DNA of 52,087 nt from positions 1 to 52,087 of the forward strand of contig JAPKYZ010000010.1 of assembly GCA_026394055.1 (NCBI GenBank), written 5' to 3'. Below the pieces are notes generated by a model, which saw only the letters and a list, made by a program, of their open reading frames with translations, made no database searches and was not told the DNA's origin. Numbering within the stretch: position 1 is the stretch's first letter; every line of letters begins with the position of its first letter. Below are positions 40,460-47,802 of the stretch, piece by piece. This DNA is from Acidobacteriota bacterium (GTDB lineage Bacteria; Acidobacteriota; Terriglobia; Bryobacterales; Bryobacteraceae). Both the position numbers and the translations under genes were made by a program.

Positions 40460-41596
40460 CTATTCAGTCGTATCGGTTCCACGAATTGTTTTCAGGACGT
40501 GATCCGCCGCCCGGGCCATCGGATCGCCCGCGGTGCTCAATTTTCGCCTCACGTCGCCCAACTGTTCCCGCATCGCCGTGCGGGTGGCCTCATCGGAGAG
40601 CAAGCGAACGGCCTCCGCGGCCAGATTTTCGCCCGTTGCCTCCGGTTGGATCAACTCCGCGACAATCTTGCGGCCAGCCACCAGATTCACCATCGAATAA
40701 AACGGAACGTTCACCAGCCGGCGGCCTATCTCCCAAGTTAGCGTACTCACACGGTAAAACGTGGCCATCGGCACGCCCAGCAGCGCCGCCTCCACCGTGA
40801 CGGTGCCGCTGGCGAGCAACGCCAGATCGGCATGAGCCATCAAATTCCAGCTTTCGCCCGCTGCAATCTGTACGTTGGGCAGCGCCGCGCGGATGAAGCT
40901 GTCCTCCAGGCTGGCCGGTGTCCCCAGAACGAACTGCACGCTGGGAATTCTGGCTGAGATCAGCCGGACGGTGTCCTGCAGCAGCGGCAAATGCCGCGTG
41001 ATCTCGCCACGGCGGCTGCCCGGCAACAGCGCCACCAGGGGGCGAGCGAGGTCCAGTTGGTGACGCTGGAAAAACTCCTCGCGCGTCGCGGTCGCCCTGA
41101 CCAGATTGACCAGCGGATGGCCGATATAGTGCGCCGGGACGCCGTAGCGGCGGAAGAACTCCTCTTCAAAGGGGAAGATGCAGAGCAGCCGCTCGACGGT
41201 CGCCTTCAGTTGATACACCCGGTTCCGCCGCCAAGCCCAGGCCTGCGGCGCCACCAGATAGACCACCGGAATCCCCAACTTCTTCAGGCCTCGGGCCACG
41301 CGCAGATGAAAACCGGAGCTATCCGTGAGAATGGCCACCGCCGGCCGGTCCGCCCGCGCCGCCGCAATCAGCTTGCGGTATTCGCCATAAATGGCCGGGA
41401 TGTGGCGGACCACCTCCACGAGGCCGACCACAGCCAGCTTCCGCTGATCAATGACGGCGCGAACACCCAGCCCAGCCATCCGCGGACCCGGACACCCAAA
41501 AAACACCGCCTCCGGCAACCGCCGCTGCAACTCCTCGACGAGAGTGGCCGCATACAGATCCCCCGACGATTCACCGGCGGAAACGAGGATCTTCAC
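40460..41596 (-). CDS. lpxB: Lipid-A-disaccharide synthase
   Basis: 378 residues, GT19 family. The N-terminus KILVSAGESSGDLYAATLVEEL is diagnostic, followed by FFGCPGPRMAGLG, YLVAPQAWAWRRNRV, FPFEEEFFRRYGVPAHYIGHPL, LLPGSRRGEI and LALLASGTVTVEAALLGVPM. It joins UDP-2,3-diacylglucosamine to lipid X at the inner membrane, showing that the organism makes lipid A and is Gram-negative. The start is GTG at 41596. The first 20 or so codons and the upstream sequence are duplicated at 42711-42803. Confidence 0.95.
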   Translation of the reverse strand: MKILVSAGESSGDLYAATLVEELQRRLPEAVFFGCPGPRMAGLGVRAVIDQRKLAVVGLVEVVRHIPAIYGEYRKLIAAARADRPAVAILTDSSGFHLRVARGLKKLGIPVVYLVAPQAWAWRRNRVYQLKATVERLLCIFPFEEEFFRRYGVPAHYIGHPLVNLVRATATREEFFQRHQLDLARPLVALLPGSRRGEITRHLPLLQDTVRLISARIPSVQFVLGTPASLEDSFIRAALPNVQIAAGESWNLMAHADLALLASGTVTVEAALLGVPMATFYRVSTLTWEIGRRLVNVPFYSMVNLVAGRKIVAELIQPEATGENLAAEAVRLLSDEATRTAMREQLGDVRRKLSTAGDPMARAADHVLKTIRGTDTTE

Positions 41597-41629
41597 GCTC
41601 TCTATTCTCGCTTAGTGGGGGCGGTTGAC
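41538..41629. repeat. Direct repeat copy A: lpxB 5' end and upstream
   Basis: This 92-bp stretch contains the first codons of lpxB (minus strand) and its upstream region. It matches 42711-42803 with about ten substitutions and one inserted T. The two copies bracket the DUF433/DUF5615 and hicBA modules. Confidence 0.85.
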
Positions 41630-41660
41630 TGTGGTTGTAGTCTGAAGAAGGAGGCCGAAG

Positions 41661-41909
41661 ATGGCGAGTCTTGATTGGTCGCAATGTTCCGCCGTGGAAA
41701 GTATCCCCGGCAAGGTCAGCGGTGCGTGGACCTTCCGCAACTCCCGAACGCCCGTGAAGGTGGTCTTTGAAAACCTGGAAGACGGGATGACCATTGACGA
41801 AATCATCGAGCAGTACCCAGTCTCCCGGGAGGAAATTAGGGCAGTGCTCGACTTCGCCACGCACAGTCTCGACAAGGAACCCAGCTACGATGCTGGTCCT
41901 GCTCGATAA
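41661..41909 (+). CDS. DUF433 antitoxin
   Basis: 82 residues of the DUF433 family: SIPGKVSGAWTFRNSRTPVKVVFENLEDGMTIDEIIEQYPVSREEIRAVLDF, a small winged-helix-like domain. DUF433 proteins are usual partners of DUF5615 PIN-like toxins and probably repress their own operon. It overlaps the toxin start by 20 bp. A second, clearly homologous module is at 47172-47742, similar at the DNA level over the first 75 bp. The gene is divergent from lpxB and 64 bp away. Confidence 0.85.
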   Translation: MASLDWSQCSAVESIPGKVSGAWTFRNSRTPVKVVFENLEDGMTIDEIIEQYPVSREEIRAVLDFATHSLDKEPSYDAGPAR

Positions 41910-42207
41910 CAACGCCCCGCGCGGGTTGGTGCGTGCGCTGGTGGGCCACACCGTGACCGAAGCTCGGGAGCGGGGATGGGCCGAACTCAGAAACGGCGAA
42001 CTGCTCAGTGCCGCCGAAGATGCTGGTTTCGACGTGTTCGTCACTGCGGACAAGAACATCCAGTACCAGCAGAATCTGCGGGATCGCAAGATCGCGATCG
42101 TGGTGCTGACGAAGTTGCGTTGGAGACTGGTGCGTGACCGATTACCAGAGATTGCTGCCGCCGTTCACGCGGCCGGCGTTGGCAGCTTCACTGAAGTTGA
42201 GATTTAG
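41890..42207 (+). CDS. DUF5615 PIN-like toxin
   Basis: 105 residues from the ATG at 41890, overlapping the DUF433 gene. DUF5615 hallmarks are LVLLDNNAPRGLVRALVGH at the start, AELRNGELLSAAEDAGFDVFVTADKNIQYQQNL in the middle and IVVLTKLRW. The family is a PIN-related presumed nuclease; the conserved acidic residues are in LLDNN and TADKN. A likely toxin neutralised by the upstream DUF433 protein. Activity is inferred from the family. Confidence 0.85.
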   Translation: MLVLLDNNAPRGLVRALVGHTVTEARERGWAELRNGELLSAAEDAGFDVFVTADKNIQYQQNLRDRKIAIVVLTKLRWRLVRDRLPEIAAAVHAAGVGSFTEVEI

Positions 42208-42258
42208 CTTGGGAAGCGGCTGCGGTGGGCCGAGAGCGATCCGCTAGACTGTAGGTGC

Positions 42259-42474
42259 ATGGTGTCCATTGACCCAATCCGGGTAGAGATCGAATGCGAA
42301 GCCGACGGGAGAATCCTGGCCTCGGTTCCCGATCTTCCGGGCGTCATGGCCTATGGCGTAAGCGAAGGCGAGGCCTTACGGAAAGTGAAGGCGATCGCGC
42401 TTCAAGTTCTGGCCGACATGATTGAGAGTGGTGAGGAAGTCCCGGAGCCCCTCCGGGTTCTGTTCGCGGCGTGA
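42259..42474 (+). CDS. hicB: HicB-like antitoxin
   Basis: 71 residues. The core VEIECEADGRILASVPDLPGVMAYGVSEGEALRKVKAIALQVLADMI is the degraded RNase H-like HicB fold. No C-terminal DNA-binding extension is present, so repression would need another factor. It precedes the toxin, while the commonest order is hicA first. A TAGACT hexamer lies 8 nt before the ATG. The stop overlaps the hicA GTG start by 4 nt. Confidence 0.82.
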   Translation: MVSIDPIRVEIECEADGRILASVPDLPGVMAYGVSEGEALRKVKAIALQVLADMIESGEEVPEPLRVLFAA

Positions 42475-42683
42475 GCACCTGGAGTGCAGCCAAGGCCCGG
42501 CGTGTCTACGCCGCCTTGCTGAGAATCGGCTGGACGCTGAAGAAACAGATCGGGTCCCATCGCAAGTTGCAGCGGCCAGGGTGGCCAAACTTCACATTCT
42601 GTTTTCACGACAGCGAAGAAATCGGACCCGCGGCGCTGGCAAAGATCGGGAAAGAGACGGGCCTCCGCCCTCAAGATCTCTAG
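42471..42683 (+). CDS. hicA: HicA-like mRNA interferase toxin
   Basis: 70 residues with a double-stranded RNA-binding-like fold: KARRVYAALLRIGWTLKKQIGSHRKLQRPGW, in which the His of GSH is the catalytic residue of HicA, then IGPAALAKIGKETGL. It should cleave mRNA and be neutralised by the upstream HicB. GTG start, coupled to hicB. It ends 28 bp before the second copy of the lpxB 5' sequence. Confidence 0.83.
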   Translation: MSTWSAAKARRVYAALLRIGWTLKKQIGSHRKLQRPGWPNFTFCFHDSEEIGPAALAKIGKETGLRPQDL

Positions 42684-42710
42684 AGAGAGCTCGTTGGCCT
42701 TTCGCCTCCC

Positions 42711-42803
42711 ACCAGCGTAGCCGCATAGAGGTCCCCCGGCGATTCACCGGCGGAGACGAGGATCTTCACGCTCTCTATTTCTCGCTTAGTGGGGGCGGTT
42801 GAC
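42711..42803 (-). pseudogene. Duplicated fragment of the lpxB 5' end
   Basis: Copy B of the 92-bp direct repeat. On the minus strand it still reads as the start of lpxB (KILVSAGES then Pro instead of Ser, GDLYAATLV) but stops after about 20 codons where it meets unrelated sequence. It marks the right boundary of the inserted DUF433/hicBA segment. Confidence 0.85.
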
Positions 42804-42890
42804 CATAGTGGAGGCGCCTGACTTCCGGAGCGCCATTCCGCCGCCGCAAGAACTGCCGATCAACTGCCCTGCCTGTGCTGTGATGAAGAC

Positions 42891-43715
42891 ATGGAGCCGG
42901 TCGACGAGACGTGGGCAACCCTCACGCAATCCTTACCTGAATTCGTGGAGCTATTCCACGCAGCATTTCAGTGCATCCCACAAATGGTTCTGGAAACGAC
43001 ACCTGCGGAGGACGATCACGTCGGAATGCTGCTAATCGAACTGATGATGGCGTCCGTGCGAGATTTGGACGACATCATGCTGCTATGTTCCCATGACCGG
43101 CACTGGGGTGCGCTGAAGCTACTCCGTGTGCTGTTCGAGCGCACGACGACCCTGAAGTACATCGCTCAGAACCCGTCGGAGGCGCGGGCGTTTCTTGATT
43201 TCGATGCCATGGATTGGAAGGCCATTCTGTCGGGCATTGAAGAGCGCTTCGGAATCAAAGCGAAACCTGAGACACTGGAACGCATCAACGAGGCAGTTAA
43301 GGATCTGCGCGAGAAGTTCAGGCAGGAACCCTGCACCGCTTGCGGGATGCGCAAACAGACTAGCTGGACGCCGCGCTCGTCCCAGGAACTAGCGAAGAAA
43401 GTGGGCTTGGAGCACTTGCACTTCGAAGCGTTTGTGTTGCCTTCCAAATTCATCCACCCAACCTATTTCGGAACCAGCCAAATGTCGAGGGAAAGCCCCA
43501 CAGGTTTGCGCAACATCCTGAAGGCAACGCACACACTCGCGGTTGAAACTGTGCTGACACATCAGCGGCATTTTCGGGGCTCTCCACTCGCGTCATCGCT
43601 CGTGCGGGAAGCTGTAGTTGGATTCTTCCGGGTGTGGAAGTTCTCCCCCCACGATTTCGGACTCCGTGATTATCTTGTGAACGTCGGCATCGACGGTGAT
43701 AGCGAGCTTAGGTGA
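42891..43715 (+). CDS. DUF5677 family protein
   Basis: 274 residues, all-helical. The segment RHWGALKLLRVLFERTTTLKYIAQNPSEARAFLDFDAMDWKAIL fits DUF5677, a family of unknown function found in accessory regions. A C-x2-C pair (EPCTACGMRKQT, about residues 147-150) may bind metal. FIHPTYFGTS near residue 190 is a further conserved-looking patch. No signal peptide or membrane helix. Its place between toxin-antitoxin modules suggests a mobile or defence-related gene, but nothing shows a function. Confidence 0.65.
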   Translation: MEPVDETWATLTQSLPEFVELFHAAFQCIPQMVLETTPAEDDHVGMLLIELMMASVRDLDDIMLLCSHDRHWGALKLLRVLFERTTTLKYIAQNPSEARAFLDFDAMDWKAILSGIEERFGIKAKPETLERINEAVKDLREKFRQEPCTACGMRKQTSWTPRSSQELAKKVGLEHLHFEAFVLPSKFIHPTYFGTSQMSRESPTGLRNILKATHTLAVETVLTHQRHFRGSPLASSLVREAVVGFFRVWKFSPHDFGLRDYLVNVGIDGDSELR

Positions 43716-43760
43716 GGGGTTGCTGCATCGACAGCAGATCACGGTGAGTTCCACCGGATC

Positions 43761-44000
43761 TTAGCGAATCTTTGAGAGAATGTCGTCCACCGTTGTGTCC
43801 AGATGCAGCGCCGCATCCTTCACCAAAGCGGCAAGCGTTCCGGGAGGAATGGCTCGCGCCAGGGGAACAGTGAGATGCGCTTGCCGCGGAAACGATAGAG
43901 TCAGCCGGACATGGCTTCCAGTTTGCCGGGTCTGCTGGTAGCCGAGGCGTTTCAGCGCCGCGACGAGTTCCGCACCGCTCAAGCCCCGTGGCAGTTTCAC
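43761..44000 (-). CDS. hicA: HicA-like toxin, second module
   Basis: 79 residues: LSGAELVAALKRLGYQQTRQTGSHVRLTL has the catalytic His of HicA in GSH, followed by LTVPLARAIPPGTLAALVKDAALHLDTTVDDIL. It is encoded behind its HicB partner with a 4-nt overlap. The fold and order are the same as in the module at 42.3 kb, but the sequences differ considerably, so this is not a recent duplicate. Confidence 0.83.
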   Translation of the reverse strand: MKLPRGLSGAELVAALKRLGYQQTRQTGSHVRLTLSFPRQAHLTVPLARAIPPGTLAALVKDAALHLDTTVDDILSKIR

Positions 44001-44203
44001 GCTTGGATGACTTCCTCGCGAACGTAGTGGAGGCGGATGATCTTGGGCGCTTCGCCGTCATCAAAATGGCAGGCGACCGCGTCCTTCACCATGGCCTGCA
44101 GTTCTTGCTCTGAGTCCGCGGCCGTGAAAATCGAGTGTCCCAGGGCCCGCGCGGAAAAGCCGCCTTCTGGCGCGTCCTCAACTAGAAAGATGATTTCGTT
44201 CAT
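43997..44203 (-). CDS. hicB: HicB-like antitoxin, second module
   Basis: 68 residues: IIFLVEDAPEGGFSARALGHSIFTAADSEQELQAMVKDAVACHF is a HicB-type domain, followed by a short basic tail. It lacks a DNA-binding domain. It is divergent from the padR gene, with 83 bp between the two starts, so the two promoters share this region. Confidence 0.8.
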   Translation of the reverse strand: MNEIIFLVEDAPEGGFSARALGHSIFTAADSEQELQAMVKDAVACHFDDGEAPKIIRLHYVREEVIQA

Positions 44204-44251
44204 GGCGGACCAATTTCATGCTACCGCGCAAATCGAATTCCCGGAACTTTC

Positions 44252-44280
44252 TTGACAGGCATAGCGTAACTAGGTATAGA
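44252..44280 (+). promoter_or_regulatory. Near-consensus padR promoter, probably leaderless
   Basis: TTGACA (44252-44257), a 17-bp spacer and TATAGA (44275-44280, 5 of 6). The ATG of padR starts 6 nt after the -10 box, so transcription should begin at the start codon. PadR probably represses this promoter; AT-rich half sites (ATAGCG, GGTATA) lie in the spacer. Confidence 0.75.
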
Positions 44281-44286
44281 TTGAAT

Positions 44287-44625
44287 ATGCCTGAAGACTC
44301 CCTCGGTGTCCCGCCGGGAACGTTGATCATGTTGATTTTGCGGGTGTTGCAGCATGGGCCGCTCCACGGCTATGCCATTGCGCAGCGCATTCACGCGTTG
44401 TCCGCCGCTGTCCTGCAGATCGAAGAAGGCTCACTCTATCCGGCGCTGCAGAAGATTCTGCTGAAGGGCTGGGCGGAGGGCGAATGGGGGGTCTCGGAGA
44501 CCAACCGCAAGGTGCGCTTCTATCAGTTGACTCCCGCCGGACGGAAGCACCTGGCCACGGAAGTGGCGGACTACGACCGGGTGACGCAGGCGATTCAATC
44601 CATCCTACGGCCGGCCAGGAGCTAA
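44287..44625 (+). CDS. PadR family transcriptional regulator
   Basis: 112 residues from the ATG at 44287. It has the PadR winged helix: GTLIMLILRVLQHGPLHGYAIAQRI, IEEGSLYPALQKILLKGW and KVRFYQLTPAGRKHL, with a short C-terminal dimerisation helix. In acidobacteria such regulators stand directly before large orphan FtsX/MacB-like permeases, as here (5-bp gap). It most likely represses its own leaderless promoter and the permease. The inducer is unknown. Confidence 0.9.
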   Translation: MPEDSLGVPPGTLIMLILRVLQHGPLHGYAIAQRIHALSAAVLQIEEGSLYPALQKILLKGWAEGEWGVSETNRKVRFYQLTPAGRKHLATEVADYDRVTQAIQSILRPARS

Positions 44626-44630
44626 CGACG

Positions 44631-47114
44631 ATGGGCGAAATGTGGCGGAGAATCCAGTATCTGTGGCAGCGCGGACGCATCCAGCGCGAACTGGAAGAAG
44701 AGATGGCGGCGCACCGGGCGGCCATGGGGGACCCGCGGACGTTCGGGTCCACCCTGAAGCTTCGGGAAGAGGCCAATGATGCCTGGGGCTTCCGGTGGCT
44801 GGAACAGCTCCAGCAGGACCTGCACTACGCGGCCCGCAATCTCAGCCGCTCGCCGGGCTTTACCTTGACGGCCGTGGCCGTGCTGGGTTTGGGGATCGGC
44901 CTCAACGTGACGGCGTTCGGCTTCCTGAACACGGCCATGTTCCGGCCGCTGCCGGGGATTGAGAATCCGCATACGCTGATGAGGCTGACGCGGCGGTCTC
45001 CGCAGGCGAGTTCGAGCGATGTTTCCTACCCCGCGTATGAGTTCTACCGCCGGAATAACAGCGTGTTCTCCTCAATGCTGGCGACCTCGGGGAGCGAGCT
45101 GACCTACCAGGACAACGAACGCTGGCGGGCCCAGCTGGTGACCCGCAACTTCTTTGCCGAACTGGGTGCGGGCCCCGCCTACGGCCGCTTGGACGCGCGA
45201 GAGCCGGGTGATGTTGTCCTGAGCACCGCGTTCTTTGAGCGCCGCTTCGGCCATGATGTCTCGATCATCGGGAAGCCGATTCTGCTGAATCGCAAAGCGG
45301 CCCGCGTGGTGGGTGTGGTGGGGGCCGGCTTTGCAGGCCTGGACCCGGAGGGTGCCGATGTCTATGGCCTGCTGGAAGACCATCCGCACTTCTTTGAAGC
45401 GAGCAAGCTGCTCTCGAGCACCGACATGCAGCCGTTGCACCTGTACGGCCGGCTGGCAGCGGGCACCTCACCGGAGGCGGCCCAGGAGGCGATGCGGCCG
45501 GTGGTGAACGCGTGGCGTGAGGCTTCACCGGCGGAGGTCTGGAAGGATGAGTATCTCTTGGTGACCCCGGGCGCCTATGCCATGCAGACGCAGAGCCGGG
45601 ACAAGATCCTGGTGCCGCTGCTGATCGCCTCCAGCTTGTTGTTGCTGGTGCTGGCCACCGCGTGCGCCAATCTGGGCAATCTGCTGCTGGCCCGGAGCGT
45701 CTCCCGCGAGCGGGAGCTGGCCATTCGCACGGCGGTGGGAGCAAATCGCGGCCGCATTGTCCGGCAGCTGATGACCGAGAGCGCGGCGTTGGCGTTGCTG
45801 GGCGCCGGCGCCGGGTTGGCCTTGAGCATGGTGGCGACGACCGTGCTGGTCAGGCTGCTGGAGTGGCCCTCGTTTGTGGACGCCACGCCGGATTGGCGGG
45901 TGGTCGGATTTGCCTTGGGCGCCGGCTTGCTGGCCTCGGTCTTCTTTGGCCTGGCCCCAGCGCTGCAGGCGACGCGGAGGGACGCCAAACGAGCGGCCCG
46001 GTTACGCCTGACCCTGGTGGGCCTGCAGGCTGCGGCCAGCTGCATTCTGCTGATCGTATCCGGACTGCTGCTGCGTGGCCTGAACAAGGTGGTTTCCGAG
46101 GAGCCGGGCTTTGTCTATGCGCAATCGGCCGTGATCGACCCGGACTTGCATGGTGTGGGCCGCGAAGGCGCGGCGGCTCGTCTGTACTTTCAGGATCTCC
46201 AGTCCCGCCTGGCCCACCTGAATGGCGTGGAAGCCACGGCCATCGCCACCGTCCCGCCGCTCGGCCGCCGGACGATCAGCCTGCGGCATGCGGCGGGCAG
46301 CCTGTTGATGAACCACATCAGCCCGGAATACTTCGCCACGATGCAGATCCCCCTGTTGCGAGGCCGCAACTTTCAGGTGGGCGACCGCGACGTGACCATC
46401 CTGGGCGAACGCGCGGCCAACCGGCTGTGGCCCAACCAGGACCCGATCGGCCAGGAGTTCATCCCCTCACCGGGCGAGGGTCGCTGGACGGTGGTGGGCG
46501 TGGCGGCCAACGCGCCGATCACCTCACCCGGTGATTCCGAGGCGATGGAGCTCTACCGGCCGATCGAGGATGCCAATCTGCGGGAAGCGATGCTGCTGGT
46601 GCGAGCGTCGCGGTGGGCCGGCGTGCAGCCGCACGTGCAGCAAGCGGCCAACGAGGTGGACCCGCGGGTGATTCCCAAACTGACGCCGATGCGCGAGGGC
46701 ATGGACCGGCGGCTCAGCAACTCCCGGAGCGGCGCGCTGACGGTGGCGTTTCTGGGCATGGTGTCGCTGACGCTGGCGGTGGTGGGATTTGCGGGCCTGA
46801 TCTCGTTCTCGGTAACGCAGCGGACCCGCGAGATCGGCATCCGCCTCGCGTTAGGGGCCTCGCGCTGGGAGGTGATGCGGGTGGGCCTGGACCGGTTGCT
46901 GCTGCCGACGGCGATCGGCCTGGCCACCGGCGCCGCGGCTGCCGCGGGTCTGGCAGATCTGCTGCGGAGCCAACTCTACGGCCTCAGCATTCTCGACCCG
47001 GTGAGCTTTGTGGGTGCCCCGGTGTTGTTCCTGATGGTGGCGCTGGTCTTCTCGGTAGGCCCGCTGAACCGGGCCGCCAAAGTCGACCCGTCAACAGCGT
47101 TGCGGCACGACTAG
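44631..47114 (+). CDS. Duplicated FtsX/MacB-like ABC permease (ADOP type)
   Basis: 827 residues. A soluble N-terminus (1-80; RIQRELEEEMAAHRAAMG) precedes two MacB_PCD-FtsX units. The first has AARNLSRSPGFTLTAVAVLGLGIGLN, a periplasmic domain and helices around IASSLLLLVLATACANLGNLLLARSVSRERELAIRTAVGA. The second ends with FSVTQRTREIGIRLALGASRWEVMRV and two further helices. This is the acidobacterial duplicated orphan permease layout, without an ATPase gene beside it. Possibly macrolide or lipoprotein export or mechanotransmission; unknown. Paired with PadR upstream. Confidence 0.9.
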   Translation: MGEMWRRIQYLWQRGRIQRELEEEMAAHRAAMGDPRTFGSTLKLREEANDAWGFRWLEQLQQDLHYAARNLSRSPGFTLTAVAVLGLGIGLNVTAFGFLNTAMFRPLPGIENPHTLMRLTRRSPQASSSDVSYPAYEFYRRNNSVFSSMLATSGSELTYQDNERWRAQLVTRNFFAELGAGPAYGRLDAREPGDVVLSTAFFERRFGHDVSIIGKPILLNRKAARVVGVVGAGFAGLDPEGADVYGLLEDHPHFFEASKLLSSTDMQPLHLYGRLAAGTSPEAAQEAMRPVVNAWREASPAEVWKDEYLLVTPGAYAMQTQSRDKILVPLLIASSLLLLVLATACANLGNLLLARSVSRERELAIRTAVGANRGRIVRQLMTESAALALLGAGAGLALSMVATTVLVRLLEWPSFVDATPDWRVVGFALGAGLLASVFFGLAPALQATRRDAKRAARLRLTLVGLQAAASCILLIVSGLLLRGLNKVVSEEPGFVYAQSAVIDPDLHGVGREGAAARLYFQDLQSRLAHLNGVEATAIATVPPLGRRTISLRHAAGSLLMNHISPEYFATMQIPLLRGRNFQVGDRDVTILGERAANRLWPNQDPIGQEFIPSPGEGRWTVVGVAANAPITSPGDSEAMELYRPIEDANLREAMLLVRASRWAGVQPHVQQAANEVDPRVIPKLTPMREGMDRRLSNSRSGALTVAFLGMVSLTLAVVGFAGLISFSVTQRTREIGIRLALGASRWEVMRVGLDRLLLPTAIGLATGAAAAAGLADLLRSQLYGLSILDPVSFVGAPVLFLMVALVFSVGPLNRAAKVDPSTALRHD

Positions 47115-47171
47115 CAGCGGGGCGCCGCGTTCCCGCGGGGTGCGTGTACGCTAAAGGGAGGAGCTTGAGAA

Positions 47172-47441
47172 ATGCCACGCCTCGATTGGTCGCAATGCCC
47201 GGTTTTGGAGAGCATTCCCGGAAAGGTCAGCGGTGCCTGGGTGTTCCGGGGCACCCGGGTACCGGTATCGGCCATCCTGCGCAATCTGACCATGCCGTTC
47301 GATCAGCTTCTCGAGAACTACCCTTCGGTGTCCCGCGAGCAAGTCGAGACAGTGCTTGATTTCCTGGCTGGTTCTGCGGAGCCAATCTTTGCGGGCGAAC
47401 CGGAGCCAGGGGTTGTGATCCATGCTCGTTCTGCTGGATGA
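47172..47441 (+). CDS. DUF433 antitoxin, second copy
   Basis: 89 residues, paralogue of the 41661-41909 protein: it shares LDWSQC, ESIPGKVSGAW, F-R, TRVPV and the SREQVETVLDFLA end, with a longer C-terminal tail. The first 75 bp of the two genes are closely similar in DNA, pointing to duplication or repeated acquisition of the same module. It overlaps the following toxin by 20 bp, the same arrangement as the first copy. Confidence 0.85.
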   Translation: MPRLDWSQCPVLESIPGKVSGAWVFRGTRVPVSAILRNLTMPFDQLLENYPSVSREQVETVLDFLAGSAEPIFAGEPEPGVVIHARSAG

Positions 47442-47742
47442 GAACCTGCCGCACCGGCTGAGGGGCAGGCTGGTGGGGCATGACGTCCGGACCACCGCCT
47501 ATCAGGGATGGGCGGGACTTACCAACGGACCGCTGCTGAAGGCAGCCGAAGATGCTGGGTTCGACGCCATGATCACGGCCGACCAGGGAATCCGCTACCA
47601 GCAGAACCGGGCGGCCTCCCAATTGGCGCTCATCGTCCTCAGCACGAATAAGGAGGCAGCGATCCTGGCTCATGTGGCGGCCATTGAGGATGCGCTGGCA
47701 GCGTCGAGGCCGGGTGGATTGGTGTTCGTCGATCTGGGCTGA
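47422..47742 (+). CDS. DUF5615 PIN-like toxin, second copy
   Basis: 106 residues. LVLLDENLPHRLRGRLVGHDVRTTAYQGWAGLTNGPLLKAAEDAGFDAMITADQGIRYQQN carries the conserved acidic residues (LLDEN and TADQG), followed by LALIVLSTN. It is homologous to the toxin at 41890-42207 but clearly diverged, so cross-talk between the two modules is uncertain. Probable nuclease toxin, controlled by the DUF433 partner upstream. Confidence 0.85.
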   Translation: MLVLLDENLPHRLRGRLVGHDVRTTAYQGWAGLTNGPLLKAAEDAGFDAMITADQGIRYQQNRAASQLALIVLSTNKEAAILAHVAAIEDALAASRPGGLVFVDLG

Positions 47743-47802
47743 CCGCCGGTGCCGCCCTCCATCCGCGCCCGACGGCGGGCCGCGCTACCATGGAGGCACA
47801 CG

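Noticed and set aside
44631..47114. MacB-type macrolide exporter
   Set aside because: There is no ATPase domain or adjacent ATPase gene, and the duplicated orphan layout after PadR fits the acidobacterial permease class of unknown function.
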